A DNA stretch of 64,000 nucleotides from an uncultured Clostridia bacterium (GCA_934120675.1 CAKOUU010000003.1:1-64000), one strand, 5' to 3'; shown: positions 1 to 9,845, counted from the first letter of the stretch. Notes: generated by a model not told the origin, from the letters alone. Numbers and translations are program-made.

Positions 1-342
1 GAAAAAGTAATAGAAAGAACAAAAGAGGAAGATAAAGATGTATTAATTAGAATAATAAAAATAGTATTTAAAGAAAAGCTAGGAGATGATGAAGTAGAAA
101 GGTTAGTAAATAAAATAGAAGAAGGGAGGAAAAAAGAAGTGTTAGCAGTGGTTGATATGATAAGAAGAGAAAATCAAATGTATATTGATATGGGAAGAAA
201 AGAAGGAAGAAAAGAAGGTAAAATAGAAGGCTTTAGAGAAATTGCAAAAAAATTATTAAGCAAAAATATATCAAAAGAAGAAATATCAGAGATTACAGGA
301 CTGGATGAAATCGAAATAGCTAAAATTACAAGAAAAAGGTAA
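1..342 (+). CDS. C-terminal part of an Rpn/PD-(D/E)XK nuclease-family transposase-like protein (5' partial)
   Basis: The reading frame is open from base 1 to the TAA at 340-342, so this is the last 113 residues of a gene that begins before the window. The tail has a lysine/glutamate-rich helix with GRKEG-type repeats, then a short helical module with EISEITGLDEIEIAK. That layout is typical of the C-terminus of the Rpn / PD-(D/E)XK family (PF12784), recombination-promoting nucleases often annotated as transposases. The nuclease core is outside the window, so activity cannot be judged. A second member at 14185 lacks this kind of tail. Family membership is inferred from the tail alone. Confidence 0.6.
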   Translation, partial: EKVIERTKEEDKDVLIRIIKIVFKEKLGDDEVERLVNKIEEGRKKEVLAVVDMIRRENQMYIDMGRKEGRKEGKIEGFREIAKKLLSKNISKEEISEITGLDEIEIAKITRKR

Positions 343-401
343 AGTCTTTTAAAATATAATGATTTTATTAAAGCATATAAAAACAGAAAACATATAAAAT
401 T

Positions 402-430
402 TTGCATTTTTTAATAAAAAGTGTTATAAT
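402..430 (+). promoter_or_regulatory. SigA-type promoter for the 82-residue membrane protein
   Basis: TTGCAT (402-407), 17-bp spacer, TATAAT (425-430). The transcript would carry a leader with a small GGCTA/TAGCC hairpin (about 462-478) before the AAGGAG ribosome site. Confidence 0.7.
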
Positions 431-493
431 ATAAGTATAGTAACGGTAGAAGGAGAGTTAAGGCTAGAAAATATAGCCGGAAAAGGAGACAAC

Positions 494-742
494 ATGAAAA
501 TAAGTAGAAAAGCCATGATTAGAGATTGGCGAATTAGGAAGATAAAATTATATATTTTATCTTTAATTCCAATAATCGTAGGAGGAGTTTTAATAGTCCA
601 AGGATTATTTTCTCCACCATTAGAAGAAACATGGAAACTTATGACAGGTTTTTTTGTATGTATATCAGGAATATTAATGTATGCAACAATAAAAATAGAG
701 TATACATACAAAAAATTTATCGAAAGAAGAAAAGCTCGTTAA
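494..742 (+). CDS. small two-helix membrane protein of unknown function
   Basis: An 82-residue protein. A basic N-terminus (MKISRKAMIRDWRIRK) is followed by two hydrophobic segments at about residues 18-37 and 51-68, then a basic tail ending in RRKAR. By the positive-inside rule both ends should be cytoplasmic. The start has a good ribosome site (AAGGAG about 8 bases upstream), a consensus promoter lies at 402-430 and a terminator follows directly, so it is a single-gene transcription unit. I do not recognise a family. The regulatory signals support a real gene. Confidence 0.6.
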   Translation: MKISRKAMIRDWRIRKIKLYILSLIPIIVGGVLIVQGLFSPPLEETWKLMTGFFVCISGILMYATIKIEYTYKKFIERRKAR

Positions 743-757
743 TACGGGCTTTTTCCT
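730..757 (+). terminator. intrinsic terminator after the 82-residue gene
   Basis: Stem AAAGCTCG / CGGGCTTT with a 6-base loop, overlapping the stop codon and running into TTTTCCTTTT. Confidence 0.7.
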
Positions 758-828
758 TTTGAAATTATTGATATTTTTAATAATTAAAACATCACAATAG
801 AAACTCAAATAAAACAAAATGAATAAAT

Positions 829-886
829 TTCCACTCTTTGGCAAACAATAAAAACAAAAAATGTTTGCAAGGAGTGGGATTTTTTT
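829..886 (+). promoter_or_regulatory. hairpin plus T-tract enclosing the ribosome site of the giant glucan synthase gene
   Basis: Bases 829-839 pair with 869-879 and 841-846 with 863-868 (17 pairs, one bulged G, 16-base loop). The AAGGAG ribosome site (869-874) is wholly in the 3' arm and seven T residues (880-886) follow, running into the TTG start. The element therefore has the form of an intrinsic terminator and of a ribosome-site sequestrator. I saw no convincing promoter between it and the gene, so transcription must read through it. Confidence 0.65.
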
Positions 887-3800
887 GAAAGAAAACCAAA
901 AACTAAAAATAACAGGAACAATGCTAGAAAAAAGTCAGCTAGAAAAACACCTAGAAAAAATTGCATCAAGCCATAACACAACATCAAAATCACAAAAAGA
1001 CACATATCCTGTGCCACAACTAATAGAAAATTTTAAAACAATAGAAGAAGTCTACAACATATTAAACGAACATCTAAAATTAGGAATAAACATACACCCT
1101 GCAGGAGAATGGCTGTTAGACAATTTTTATATAATAGAAGAAACAGTAAAACAAATTCAAAAAGAACTACCTTTAAATAAATACATGAATTTTGTAGGAA
1201 TATCAAATGGGGAATATAAAGGATTTGCACGAATATATGTCTTAGCTTCAGAAATAGTTGCATACACAGACAACAAAATAGAAAGAGAAAAGTTAGAAGA
1301 TTACCTAATAAGTTATCAAAGAAAAAAGACATTAAGTATGGACGAAATCTGGAATATAGGAATCTTTTTGCAAATTGCAATTATAGAAAACATCACAGAT
1401 ATATGTGCACAAATATATAGCAGTCAAATTCAAAAATATAGAGCAGAAAATATAGCAGAAAGATTAGTTGAAAATAAGGATAAATCACAAACAAAATTTA
1501 AAAACACTAAAATAGAAAAAGAATTTTTTCAAGATATGAGATATCCATTTATTGAATATATGTCATACATTTTAAAAAGATATGGTAAAAAAGCAAATGC
1601 ATATTTAAATGTACTTGAAGAAGTTGTTGAAAAGCTTGGGACAACTGTATCTGATGTAATAAAAAAAGAACATTTTGAAATTGCGACTCAAAAAGTTTTA
1701 ATGGGAAATAGCATTACAAGTATTAAAGAAATTCAAAGAATTAATTTTTTGGATATATTTGAAAAAATAAATGGCGTAGAAGAAATATTAAAAAAAGATC
1801 CAGCAAATGTGTATGAAAAAATGGACTATAAAACGAAAGAGTATTACAGAGGAAAGATAAAGGAAATAAGTAAAAAGACAAAGATTTCTGAAATTTATAT
1901 AGCAAGAAAAATGCTGGAACTGGCACAAGAAAATACAAATGATAAAAAGCAGAACTTACAATTAAATCAAGACAATATACAAGAACAAGATAGTGAACAA
2001 ACAGAAACAAATAAATCAAAAACAACAAAGAAAACCCATATTGGATATTACCTAATAGACAATGGAATAAATGAGTTATACGAAAAATTAGAATACACAA
2101 ATAAAAAAGAAAAAACACCACAAGCAAAAACAAAAATATATATAACAACAATAGGAATTTTAACAATAATATTATCAGCAATTTTAAGTTACATTTTAAA
2201 TTTAAAAATAAGAAGCATCGGACTCGCAGTTGTAAGTTTTATACTATTTTTAATACCATCAAGTGAAGTGATTATACAAATAATACAAACAATTTTAAGC
2301 AAAACAGTAAAACCTAAACTAATACCAAAAATGGACTTCTCAAATGGTATAGACAAAGAGAACACAACAATGGTAGTAATTCCAACAATAGTAAAAAACA
2401 AAGAAAAAGTAGCTGAAATGTTTAGAAACTTAGAGGTTTATTATTTAGCAAATAAATCTCCAAATTTATATTTTACATTGTTAGGCGACTGTTCAGAAAG
2501 TAGTATGCAGGAAGAAAAATTCGATATAGATGTAATTCAAGAGGGATTAGAACAAGTTGAAAGATTAAATAAAAAATATCAAAATCAAGGTTTTCCAATA
2601 TTTAATTTTATATATAGAAAAAGAGAATGGAATGAAAAAGAAGGCTCTTATTTAGGATGGGAACGAAAAAGAGGAATGCTGAATCAGTTAAATCAATATA
2701 TTTTACAAGGAAAAAATCCATTTAGAATTAATACTATACAAAACCAAATAGAAAATCAAGATATAGAAAAAAACAAAGATAATGAGTACCAAAATACTGG
2801 AAATGAAATAATTAAAGAAAAATTAAAAAACATAAAATATATAATCACATTAGATGCAGACACAGATTTGGTTTTAAATACGGCATCAGAATTAGTTGGA
2901 GCAATGGCACACATATTAAACAGACCTGAAATAGATGAACAAAAAAACATAGTAATAGACGGATATGGAATAATGCAACCACGAGTTGGAATTAATTTGG
3001 ACATAAGTTATAAAACACTATTTACAAAAATATTTGCAGGAGCAGGAGGAATAGACAGTTACACAAATGCGATATCAGACATATATCAAGATAACTTCAA
3101 AGAGGGAATTTTTACAGGAAAAGGAATATATGACTTAAAAGTATTTTCAAAAGTAATGGAAAATGCAATTCCTGAAAATACAGTACTAAGCCATGATTTA
3201 CTCGAAGGAAGTTATTTAAGATGTGGACTGGTTTCTGATATCATGCTAATGGATGGATACCCAACAAAATATATGAGTTTTATGAATAGACTTTCAAGAT
3301 GGATTAGAGGAGACTGGCAAATAACAAAATGGCTAAGCAAAAAAAGTCCGTTAAATATGCTCTCAAAATATAAAATTTTTGATAATTTAAGAAGAAGTTT
3401 ATTTGAAATCTCAATTATATTTGCTTTAATGTATATAAATATAATTGGAAAAGCTTTCAATATAGATGTTTTTGCATTTAATTTTATAATAATTTTAATT
3501 TCAATAATTCCGTTTATTTTGGAATTAATTAATTATCTATTTGGAAAAAAAGAAGGAGAAGAAAAACAAAAAACATTTACGCCTAAAATATCAGGTTTAA
3601 AAGGAATTTTTGCACGAACAATAATTACACTTGGGTGTTTGCCATACAAAGCATACACATCTTTAAAAGCAATAGTAAAAACAATATATAGAGTAAAAGT
3701 AACACATAAAAATTTGCTTGAATGGACAACATCAGAAGAAGCAGAAAAAATGGCAAAAACAGATATAATCTCATACTACAAAAATATGGCAATTAACATT

Positions 3801-6800
3801 ATAACAGGAATTGTAGCATTTATAATTTATGGAAATAGTAATAATATATTGGCATTAATGCTTGGATTATTATGGATTCTGACTCCAGCAATTATGTATT
3901 GCATAAGTAAAGAAAAAACAGAAAAAGAGGCAGTAGAATTATTAACACAAAAAGAGCAAGATTATGTTTTAGAAATTGCCAGAAAAACATGGGGATTTTT
4001 TGAAAAGTACTTAAGACAAGAAGATAATTTTTTGATTCCAGACAATTATCAAGAAGATAGAAAAAATAAAGTAGTAAGAAGAACATCATCTACTAATATT
4101 GGATTATCGATGATGGCGGTTATCTCTGCGAATGATTTAGGTTTTATAAATTATGATAAAACAATAGAATTGCTAAAAAATATTTTAAACACAGTAAATG
4201 AACTTCAAAAATGGAATGGACATTTATACAATTGGTATAATACGGAAACAAAAGAGCCATTATTTCCTAGATATGTCTCAACAGTAGATAGCGGTAACTT
4301 TGTAGGATATTTGTATGTTATAAAAAATTGGTTAGAAAGTCAAAACAAATGCGATTGCAAAATTTCACAAATATCAAAAAATCAACAAAACATCAACAAA
4401 GAAACACAGTTATTAAAAAATGCAGAAAATATTGAGATTTCTGGTTTAATAGAAATAGTAAACAAATTAATAGAAAACACAGATTTTTCACATCTATACA
4501 AAAAAGAACAAAGAATATTTTCAATAGGATTCAATATAGAGGAAAACAAACTAACAAATTCATATTATGACTTATTAGCTTCAGAAGCAAGACAAGCAAG
4601 TTTGATAGCAATAGCAAAAAAAGATGTACCGGCAAAACATTGGAATTCATTAAGTAGAACACTAACAACACTCGGAAAATACAAAGGACTTGTATCATGG
4701 TCAGGAACATCATTTGAATATTTAATGCCAAATATCAATATACCAAAATACAAAGGAAGTTTATTAGACGAGTCTTGCAAATTTATGATCATGAGTCAAA
4801 TGAAATATGCTAAAGAATTGCAAATACCATGGGGGATATCAGAAGCGGCATTTAACTTAAAAGATTTGCATTCAAACTATCAATATAAAGCATTTGGAAT
4901 ACCATGGCTAGGACTAAAAAGAGGACTTGCAGATGAAATGGTTGTGGCTCCATATGGAAGCATATTAGCAATAACAGATTACCCAAAAGAAGTATATCAA
5001 AATTTAAAAAGACTTGAAGAATATGGAATGTACAATAAATACGGATTTTATGAATCAATTGATTTTACACCAGAAAGATTAAAAAAAGGAAGCAAAGCAG
5101 AAACAGTAAAAACATATATGGCACATCACCAAGGACTGATTTTACTTTCAATAAACAATTTATTTAATAACAACATCTTGCAAAAAAGATTTATGCAAAA
5201 TCCAGAAATAAATGCAATAAGCATTTTGCTACAAGAAACAATGCCAGAAACAGCAATAATAACAAAAGAAAATAAAGAAAAGGTTGAAAAATTAAAATAT
5301 GTTGATTATGAAGATTACATTCAAGACACTTACAAAAAGATAGATGAAAGATTAATACGCGGAAATGTCATAGCAAACGAAGATTATTTGATAGCAATGA
5401 ACCAAAAAGGAGAAGGGGCAAGTAAATATAAAAATATATTGATAAACAGATTTAAAAGCACAGACGATTACCCACAGGGAATATTTTTTGACATAAAAAA
5501 TATAAAATCAAAAAAAATATGGAGCTCAAAATATATACCAAACAATGGAAAATATCAAATCAGTTTTATGCCAGACAAAATGGAACAAGAATTAATAAAT
5601 GACAATATAAAAACAAAAATTGAAACAATAATTGCACCAGACGAGCCAGTAGAAATAAGAAAACTAACATTAGAAAATTTAGGAAATGAAGACGAAATAC
5701 TAGAAATAACATCACACTTTGAACCAGTATTATCACCAAAAGAGCAAGATTATGCACATCCTGCATTTAACAATTTATTTTTAATATTTGATTTTGACAA
5801 TGAAACAAATAGTATAATTGTAAAAAGAAGAACAAGATATGAACATGAAAAAGAAGTATATATGGCAGTAAATTTATCAACAAATAGTGAAATAATTGGG
5901 GATTTAGAGTACGAAATAGATGAAGAAAAGTTTACAGGCAGAGGGAATATAGGAATTCCTCAAATGGTTAGAAACTCAAGCCCATTCTCTAAAAAAATAG
6001 GACTTGTAACAGAACCTGTTGTGGCATTAAAAAGAGCGATGAAAGTTAAAAAACAAGAAAAATCAACTGTTAATTTAATTATTGCAGTAGGTGAAACAAA
6101 AGAAAAGGTAATTGAAAATATTAAAAAATACACAGTTGAAGAAAATATCAAAAAGGCATTTGAACTATCAAAGGCAAAAAATGAAGCTCAAACAAGATAT
6201 TTAAGAATAAAAGGTTCGCAAATAAGAGATTACCAAAAAATGTTGTCATATATAATTTTCAACAATCCATCTAAAAAAATAAACTTAGAAAAATTGCCAA
6301 AACAAAAATATAGTCAAAGTGAACTTTGGAAATACGGTATTTCAGGCGATTTGCCAATAATACTAGTAAAAATAAAAGATAGTAATGACACATATGTTGT
6401 AAAAGAAGTTTTAAAAGCATATGAATTTATGAGGACAAAGGGATTTGAAACAGAATTAGTAATAATAGATGAAGAAAAATATAGTTACGAAAATTATGTT
6501 ATGGAAGATATAGAAGAAGCAGTTTTGAACAGTCAGTTATCATATTTAAAAAATATTAGAGGCGGAATTTTTGAGTTAAACAAAAATGAAATAAGCAAAG
6601 AAGATATGAATTTATTGCAATTTATTGCAGGAATAATAATAGATAGTAAAAAAGGTGGAATAAGTCACTCATTAAAAGATATTGAAGAAGAATATTTAGA
6701 AAAATATAAAAAGATTCCAAATGAGCCAGAAAATATAATTATAGAACCAGAAAATCAAGAAAATATAGATATTTTACAAAACACAGAAAACTTAAAATAT

Positions 6801-9287
6801 TATAATGAATATGGAGCATTTTCGGCAGATGGTAAAGAATATTTGATAAAAGCAAATAAAGATAATCGACTTCCAACAGTATGGTCACACATTATGGCAA
6901 ATAAAAAATTTGGAACATTGGTCACACAAAGTATGGGTGGATATACTTGGTATAAAAACAGTAGACTAAATAGAGTAACAGCTTGGGAAAATCAACCCAA
7001 TTTTGATATTCCATCAGAAATAATATATCTAAAAGACCAAGAAACGAAAAAGGTTTGGTCACTTGGACTAAACCCTATGCCAGATAATAAAAACTACAAT
7101 GTAGTTTACGGATTTGGTTACACTAAATTTATTCATAAAAGTGATGGAATAGAACAGGAATTAGAAGTTTTTGTCCCAAAAGAAGATAGTGTAAAAATAC
7201 AAATTTTAAAGTTAAAAAATATGAATTTGAACAGAAAAAAATTGAAAATTGTATATTATATGAAACCTGTTTTAGGTGAAGATGAACTTAAATCAAATGG
7301 ATACATCGATTTAAAATATGATAAAAATAACAATATAATTTGTGCACAAAATTTATATAATTCAGAATTTAAAAATGACGTAATATATGTATCAAATAGT
7401 GAAAAAATGCAAAGTTATACAGGTGATAAAAACTTCTTTTTCGGAAATGGAAATATATCAAATCCAGATGGCCTAAAAAAATCAAGTTTAAATAATGAAA
7501 ACAGTTTAGGCAAAAAACCATGTATAGCATATGAAATAGAAGTAGAATTAGACAGTTTATCAGAAAAAGAAATTGTATTTTTGCTGGGAGCAGAAGATGC
7601 GGTAATAGACAGCAAAAACATTGCTTACAAATATAGCAAAATTCAAAATTGCAAACAAGAACTTGAAAATGTAAAAAGTTATTGGAGGGATATTTTAGGA
7701 AGACTCCAAGTTTACACACCACTAGAATCTATGAACATCATTTTAAATGGATGGGATATTTATCAAACACTACAAAGTAGGTTATTAAGTAGAACAGGAT
7801 ATTATCAATCAGGCGGTGCATATGGCTTTAGAGACCAATTGCAAGACACACTAGCATTAAAATATATTGACCCACAAATTTTGAAAAATCAAATTTTAAA
7901 GCATAGTAAACAACAATTTTTAGAAGGTGATGTTGAACATTGGTGGCATGAAGAAACAGGAAGAGGAATAAGAACTAAATTTTCAGATGATTTGTTATGG
8001 CTTGTATATTTGACTACTGAATATATAGAATTTACAGGAGATTATTCAATATTAGAAGAGCAAACACCATATTTAATTGGAAAAGAATTACAAGAAAATG
8101 AAGATGAAAGATATGACAAATTTGATAGTGCTAAAGAAACAGGAAGTATTTATGAACATTGTATTAAAGCAATTGAAAGAAGTTTGAATTTTGGCGAAAA
8201 TGGTTTGCCTAAAATTGGTAGTGGTGATTGGAATGATGGCTTTAGTAATGTTGGCCCTAAAGGAAAAGGGGAGAGTGTTTGGCTTGGATTTTTCTTGTAT
8301 AATGTACTAGATAGATTTACTAAAATTATGGAACATGAGAAAGATAATTTGACATCAAAAGATGAGAACAAAAATATTGAAAAGCAACAAAAAAATGATA
8401 ATAATAATTTGAACGAAGAGAATAATAATCAGAATAAAGAAAATATTGAAAGCAAAATAGAAAAATACAAAACAATAATGCAACAATTAAAGAAATCATT
8501 AAACACAAACGGATGGGACGGAAGATGGTTTAAAAGAGCATTTATGGATGATGGAAACACATTAGGAAGTATGGAAAATGACGAATGTAGAATAGATAGT
8601 ATTGCACAAAGTTGGAGTACAATATCAAACGCAGGAGACAATGACAAAAAATATATATCAATGGAGAGTCTAGAAAATCACTTAATAGACAGAGAAAACG
8701 GAATAATCAAATTATTAGACCCACCATTTGAAAAAGGAAAACTAAATCCAGGATATATAAAATCATATTTACCAGGAGTCAGAGAAAATGGGGGACAATA
8801 TACACACGCAGCAGTATGGGTAATAATTGCAGAATCTATGCTGGGATTTGGAGATAAGGCAACAGAATTGTATAGAATGATAAATCCAATAGAACATGCA
8901 CGAACAAAAGAAAGTAGCAAAAAATATAAAGTAGAACCATATGTAATTCCAGCAGATATATATGGAGCAGGTAACTTAGCAGGTAGAGGTGGATGGACTT
9001 GGTACACAGGTTCTGCAAGTTGGTATTACAAAACAGGAATTGAAAATATTTTGGGGTTAAAAATAAAAAATGGATTTATTAGAATCGAACCATGTATTCC
9101 ATCATCTTGGAAAGAGTATAACATCAAATATAAGTGGAAAAATGCTTTTTATAATATTGTTGTTAAAAATCCAAATGGCAAAAATACAGGAGTTGAAAAA
9201 GTTACAGTTAATGGAATTGAATTGGAAGAAACAAAAGAGATAAAACTTGAAGATAATGGAGTTTTTAATGTTGAAGTTTTAATGTGA
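885..9287 (+). CDS. giant cyclic beta-1,2-glucan synthase-like protein (GT84 + glycoamylase-like + GH94)
   Basis: About 2800 residues, the size of ChvB/NdvB. The N-terminal part has HPAGEWLLDNFYIIEE, typical of the family. Two membrane segments lie at about 430-480, then a GT2/GT84-like transferase core with TLDADTD near residue 664, further membrane segments at about 850-900 and 990-1020, a glycoamylase-like (PF10091) region at about 1070-1470 (WSGTSFEYLMP, PWGISEAA), and a GH94 phosphorylase-like half from about 1980 with GSGDWNDGF near 2455 carrying the expected acid, and GGWTWYTGSASWYY near the end. The family elongates and cyclises beta-1,2-glucan at the membrane using UDP-glucose. A low-complexity N/K/E insert lies at about 2490-2545. 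An ATG at 861 is in frame but sits inside the hairpin upstream of the ribosome site, so I prefer TTG at 885. Product linkage is inferred. Confidence 0.85.
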   Translation: MKENQKLKITGTMLEKSQLEKHLEKIASSHNTTSKSQKDTYPVPQLIENFKTIEEVYNILNEHLKLGINIHPAGEWLLDNFYIIEETVKQIQKELPLNKYMNFVGISNGEYKGFARIYVLASEIVAYTDNKIEREKLEDYLISYQRKKTLSMDEIWNIGIFLQIAIIENITDICAQIYSSQIQKYRAENIAERLVENKDKSQTKFKNTKIEKEFFQDMRYPFIEYMSYILKRYGKKANAYLNVLEEVVEKLGTTVSDVIKKEHFEIATQKVLMGNSITSIKEIQRINFLDIFEKINGVEEILKKDPANVYEKMDYKTKEYYRGKIKEISKKTKISEIYIARKMLELAQENTNDKKQNLQLNQDNIQEQDSEQTETNKSKTTKKTHIGYYLIDNGINELYEKLEYTNKKEKTPQAKTKIYITTIGILTIILSAILSYILNLKIRSIGLAVVSFILFLIPSSEVIIQIIQTILSKTVKPKLIPKMDFSNGIDKENTTMVVIPTIVKNKEKVAEMFRNLEVYYLANKSPNLYFTLLGDCSESSMQEEKFDIDVIQEGLEQVERLNKKYQNQGFPIFNFIYRKREWNEKEGSYLGWERKRGMLNQLNQYILQGKNPFRINTIQNQIENQDIEKNKDNEYQNTGNEIIKEKLKNIKYIITLDADTDLVLNTASELVGAMAHILNRPEIDEQKNIVIDGYGIMQPRVGINLDISYKTLFTKIFAGAGGIDSYTNAISDIYQDNFKEGIFTGKGIYDLKVFSKVMENAIPENTVLSHDLLEGSYLRCGLVSDIMLMDGYPTKYMSFMNRLSRWIRGDWQITKWLSKKSPLNMLSKYKIFDNLRRSLFEISIIFALMYINIIGKAFNIDVFAFNFIIILISIIPFILELINYLFGKKEGEEKQKTFTPKISGLKGIFARTIITLGCLPYKAYTSLKAIVKTIYRVKVTHKNLLEWTTSEEAEKMAKTDIISYYKNMAINIITGIVAFIIYGNSNNILALMLGLLWILTPAIMYCISKEKTEKEAVELLTQKEQDYVLEIARKTWGFFEKYLRQEDNFLIPDNYQEDRKNKVVRRTSSTNIGLSMMAVISANDLGFINYDKTIELLKNILNTVNELQKWNGHLYNWYNTETKEPLFPRYVSTVDSGNFVGYLYVIKNWLESQNKCDCKISQISKNQQNINKETQLLKNAENIEISGLIEIVNKLIENTDFSHLYKKEQRIFSIGFNIEENKLTNSYYDLLASEARQASLIAIAKKDVPAKHWNSLSRTLTTLGKYKGLVSWSGTSFEYLMPNINIPKYKGSLLDESCKFMIMSQMKYAKELQIPWGISEAAFNLKDLHSNYQYKAFGIPWLGLKRGLADEMVVAPYGSILAITDYPKEVYQNLKRLEEYGMYNKYGFYESIDFTPERLKKGSKAETVKTYMAHHQGLILLSINNLFNNNILQKRFMQNPEINAISILLQETMPETAIITKENKEKVEKLKYVDYEDYIQDTYKKIDERLIRGNVIANEDYLIAMNQKGEGASKYKNILINRFKSTDDYPQGIFFDIKNIKSKKIWSSKYIPNNGKYQISFMPDKMEQELINDNIKTKIETIIAPDEPVEIRKLTLENLGNEDEILEITSHFEPVLSPKEQDYAHPAFNNLFLIFDFDNETNSIIVKRRTRYEHEKEVYMAVNLSTNSEIIGDLEYEIDEEKFTGRGNIGIPQMVRNSSPFSKKIGLVTEPVVALKRAMKVKKQEKSTVNLIIAVGETKEKVIENIKKYTVEENIKKAFELSKAKNEAQTRYLRIKGSQIRDYQKMLSYIIFNNPSKKINLEKLPKQKYSQSELWKYGISGDLPIILVKIKDSNDTYVVKEVLKAYEFMRTKGFETELVIIDEEKYSYENYVMEDIEEAVLNSQLSYLKNIRGGIFELNKNEISKEDMNLLQFIAGIIIDSKKGGISHSLKDIEEEYLEKYKKIPNEPENIIIEPENQENIDILQNTENLKYYNEYGAFSADGKEYLIKANKDNRLPTVWSHIMANKKFGTLVTQSMGGYTWYKNSRLNRVTAWENQPNFDIPSEIIYLKDQETKKVWSLGLNPMPDNKNYNVVYGFGYTKFIHKSDGIEQELEVFVPKEDSVKIQILKLKNMNLNRKKLKIVYYMKPVLGEDELKSNGYIDLKYDKNNNIICAQNLYNSEFKNDVIYVSNSEKMQSYTGDKNFFFGNGNISNPDGLKKSSLNNENSLGKKPCIAYEIEVELDSLSEKEIVFLLGAEDAVIDSKNIAYKYSKIQNCKQELENVKSYWRDILGRLQVYTPLESMNIILNGWDIYQTLQSRLLSRTGYYQSGGAYGFRDQLQDTLALKYIDPQILKNQILKHSKQQFLEGDVEHWWHEETGRGIRTKFSDDLLWLVYLTTEYIEFTGDYSILEEQTPYLIGKELQENEDERYDKFDSAKETGSIYEHCIKAIERSLNFGENGLPKIGSGDWNDGFSNVGPKGKGESVWLGFFLYNVLDRFTKIMEHEKDNLTSKDENKNIEKQQKNDNNNLNEENNNQNKENIESKIEKYKTIMQQLKKSLNTNGWDGRWFKRAFMDDGNTLGSMENDECRIDSIAQSWSTISNAGDNDKKYISMESLENHLIDRENGIIKLLDPPFEKGKLNPGYIKSYLPGVRENGGQYTHAAVWVIIAESMLGFGDKATELYRMINPIEHARTKESSKKYKVEPYVIPADIYGAGNLAGRGGWTWYTGSASWYYKTGIENILGLKIKNGFIRIEPCIPSSWKEYNIKYKWKNAFYNIVVKNPNGKNTGVEKVTVNGIELEETKEIKLEDNGVFNVEVLM

Positions 9288-9319
9288 GACAAGTGGGACA
9301 GTACAATTTGTCTCACTTT
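9284..9319 (+). terminator. intrinsic terminator of the glucan synthase gene
   Basis: GTGAGACAA / TTGTCTCAC stem overlapping the stop codon, followed by TTTTT. It shares the GAGACAAGTGGGACA wording with terminators at 25077 and 35109. Confidence 0.8.
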
Positions 9320-9358
9320 TTATGACAAAAATATAACTAAATGGAAAATATTGTAAAT

Positions 9359-9452
9359 AAAAATCACGGATATGTGTAAAAATATACTCAAAAAAATTAA
9401 GGATATGTGTAAAATTAGGCTGATAAAAATTAAGGATATGTGGAAAATAATA
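9359..9452. repeat. three copies of a 33-bp tandem repeat
   Basis: The core GGATATGTG starts at 9368, 9401 and 9434, exactly 33 bases apart. Each is preceded by an A-rich run with TCAC or TTAA and followed by AAAA; the remainder of the unit is variable. The period equals 11 codons, but the plus strand has stops in each unit. The last copy runs into the DUF4143 remnant. Confidence 0.75.
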
Positions 9453-9673
9453 TGGAAATAGATTTTTTAATAGCCAAAAATAAGATAACATCAAGACACA
9501 ATGTTTCACCAATTGAAGTGAAATCAGGTAAAAATTATACATTTTCATCTTTAAATAAATTTAAGAAAAAGTATAAAGAATATTTGTACACAAGTTATGT
9601 ATTGCATATTGACGATTTAAAAGTAGAAGATGATGTGATATTTTTGCCAGTTTATATGACAGGACTACTATAA
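9440..9673 (+). pseudogene. C-terminal remnant of a DUF4143/AAA ATPase
   Basis: A 77-residue frame containing MEIDFLIA, then SPIEVKSGKNYTFSSL and a terminal LPVYMTGLL. This matches the end of the DUF4143 domain (PF13635), normally fused C-terminally to an AAA_14 ATPase of about 400 residues. The ATPase and most of DUF4143 are missing; an in-frame stop lies just upstream of the GTG at 9440 and there is no ribosome site. I read it as debris of a lost gene at the edge of the accessory island. Confidence 0.65.
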
Positions 9674-9740
9674 TTGATAAATGTCTTAGCTTTTTCATCA
9701 TAATCATAAAAAATAGTGATATAAGTATAATTTCAAAAAT

Positions 9741-9769
9741 TTGACATATTATAAAATATGAGTTATAAT
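9741..9769 (+). promoter_or_regulatory. consensus promoter of the antitoxin RNA
   Basis: TTGACA (9741-9746), 17-bp spacer, TATAAT (9764-9769): a perfect sigma-A consensus. No ORF lies between it and the terminator at 9809-9841, so it should make an RNA of about 66 bases. Confidence 0.8.
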
Positions 9770-9775
9770 AAGCTC

Positions 9776-9845
9776 AAGACGTCGATGTAATCTTTAAACA
9801 AAAGTGTAAAAAAGACTAGGAGAACCATTCCTAGTCTTTTTCCTT
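9776..9845 (+). ncRNA. candidate type I antitoxin RNA (par RNA II-like)
   Basis: Predicted from about 9776 (7 bases after the -10 box) to the T-tract after the terminator. It contains TCTTTAAACAAAAG (9791-9804), repeated exactly at 9910-9923 inside the convergent toxin gene. It is therefore complementary to the toxin mRNA both at this 14-base segment, which covers the toxin start codon, and at the shared terminator. The same design and a similar length are known for RNA II of the pAD1 par locus. No protein is encoded. Confidence 0.65.
9809..9841. terminator. shared bidirectional terminator of the toxin-antitoxin locus
   Basis: A perfect 13-bp stem: AAAAAGACTAGGA (9809-9821) pairs with TCCTAGTCTTTTT (9829-9841) around a 7-base loop. 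The A-tract and T-tract flanks make it work in both directions, closing both convergent transcripts. Confidence 0.85.

Noticed and set aside
861..884. ATG 861 as start of the glucan synthase
   Set aside because: It lies upstream of the AAGGAG (869-874), inside the hairpin; TTG 885 is at normal spacing.
1033..9018. Many minus-strand reading frames of 60-146 codons inside the glucan synthase gene
   Set aside because: Leu/Phe/Ile-rich shadows of the A-rich coding strand, without ribosome sites or promoters.
9359..9452. CRISPR array
   Set aside because: Only three units with a 33-bp period and no separate spacers; no cas genes in the window.
9279..9548. Minus-strand 89-codon frame across the 33-bp repeats
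   Set aside because: Spans the terminator and the DUF4143 remnant; no ribosome site, and the repeated HILNF unit just mirrors the DNA repeat.
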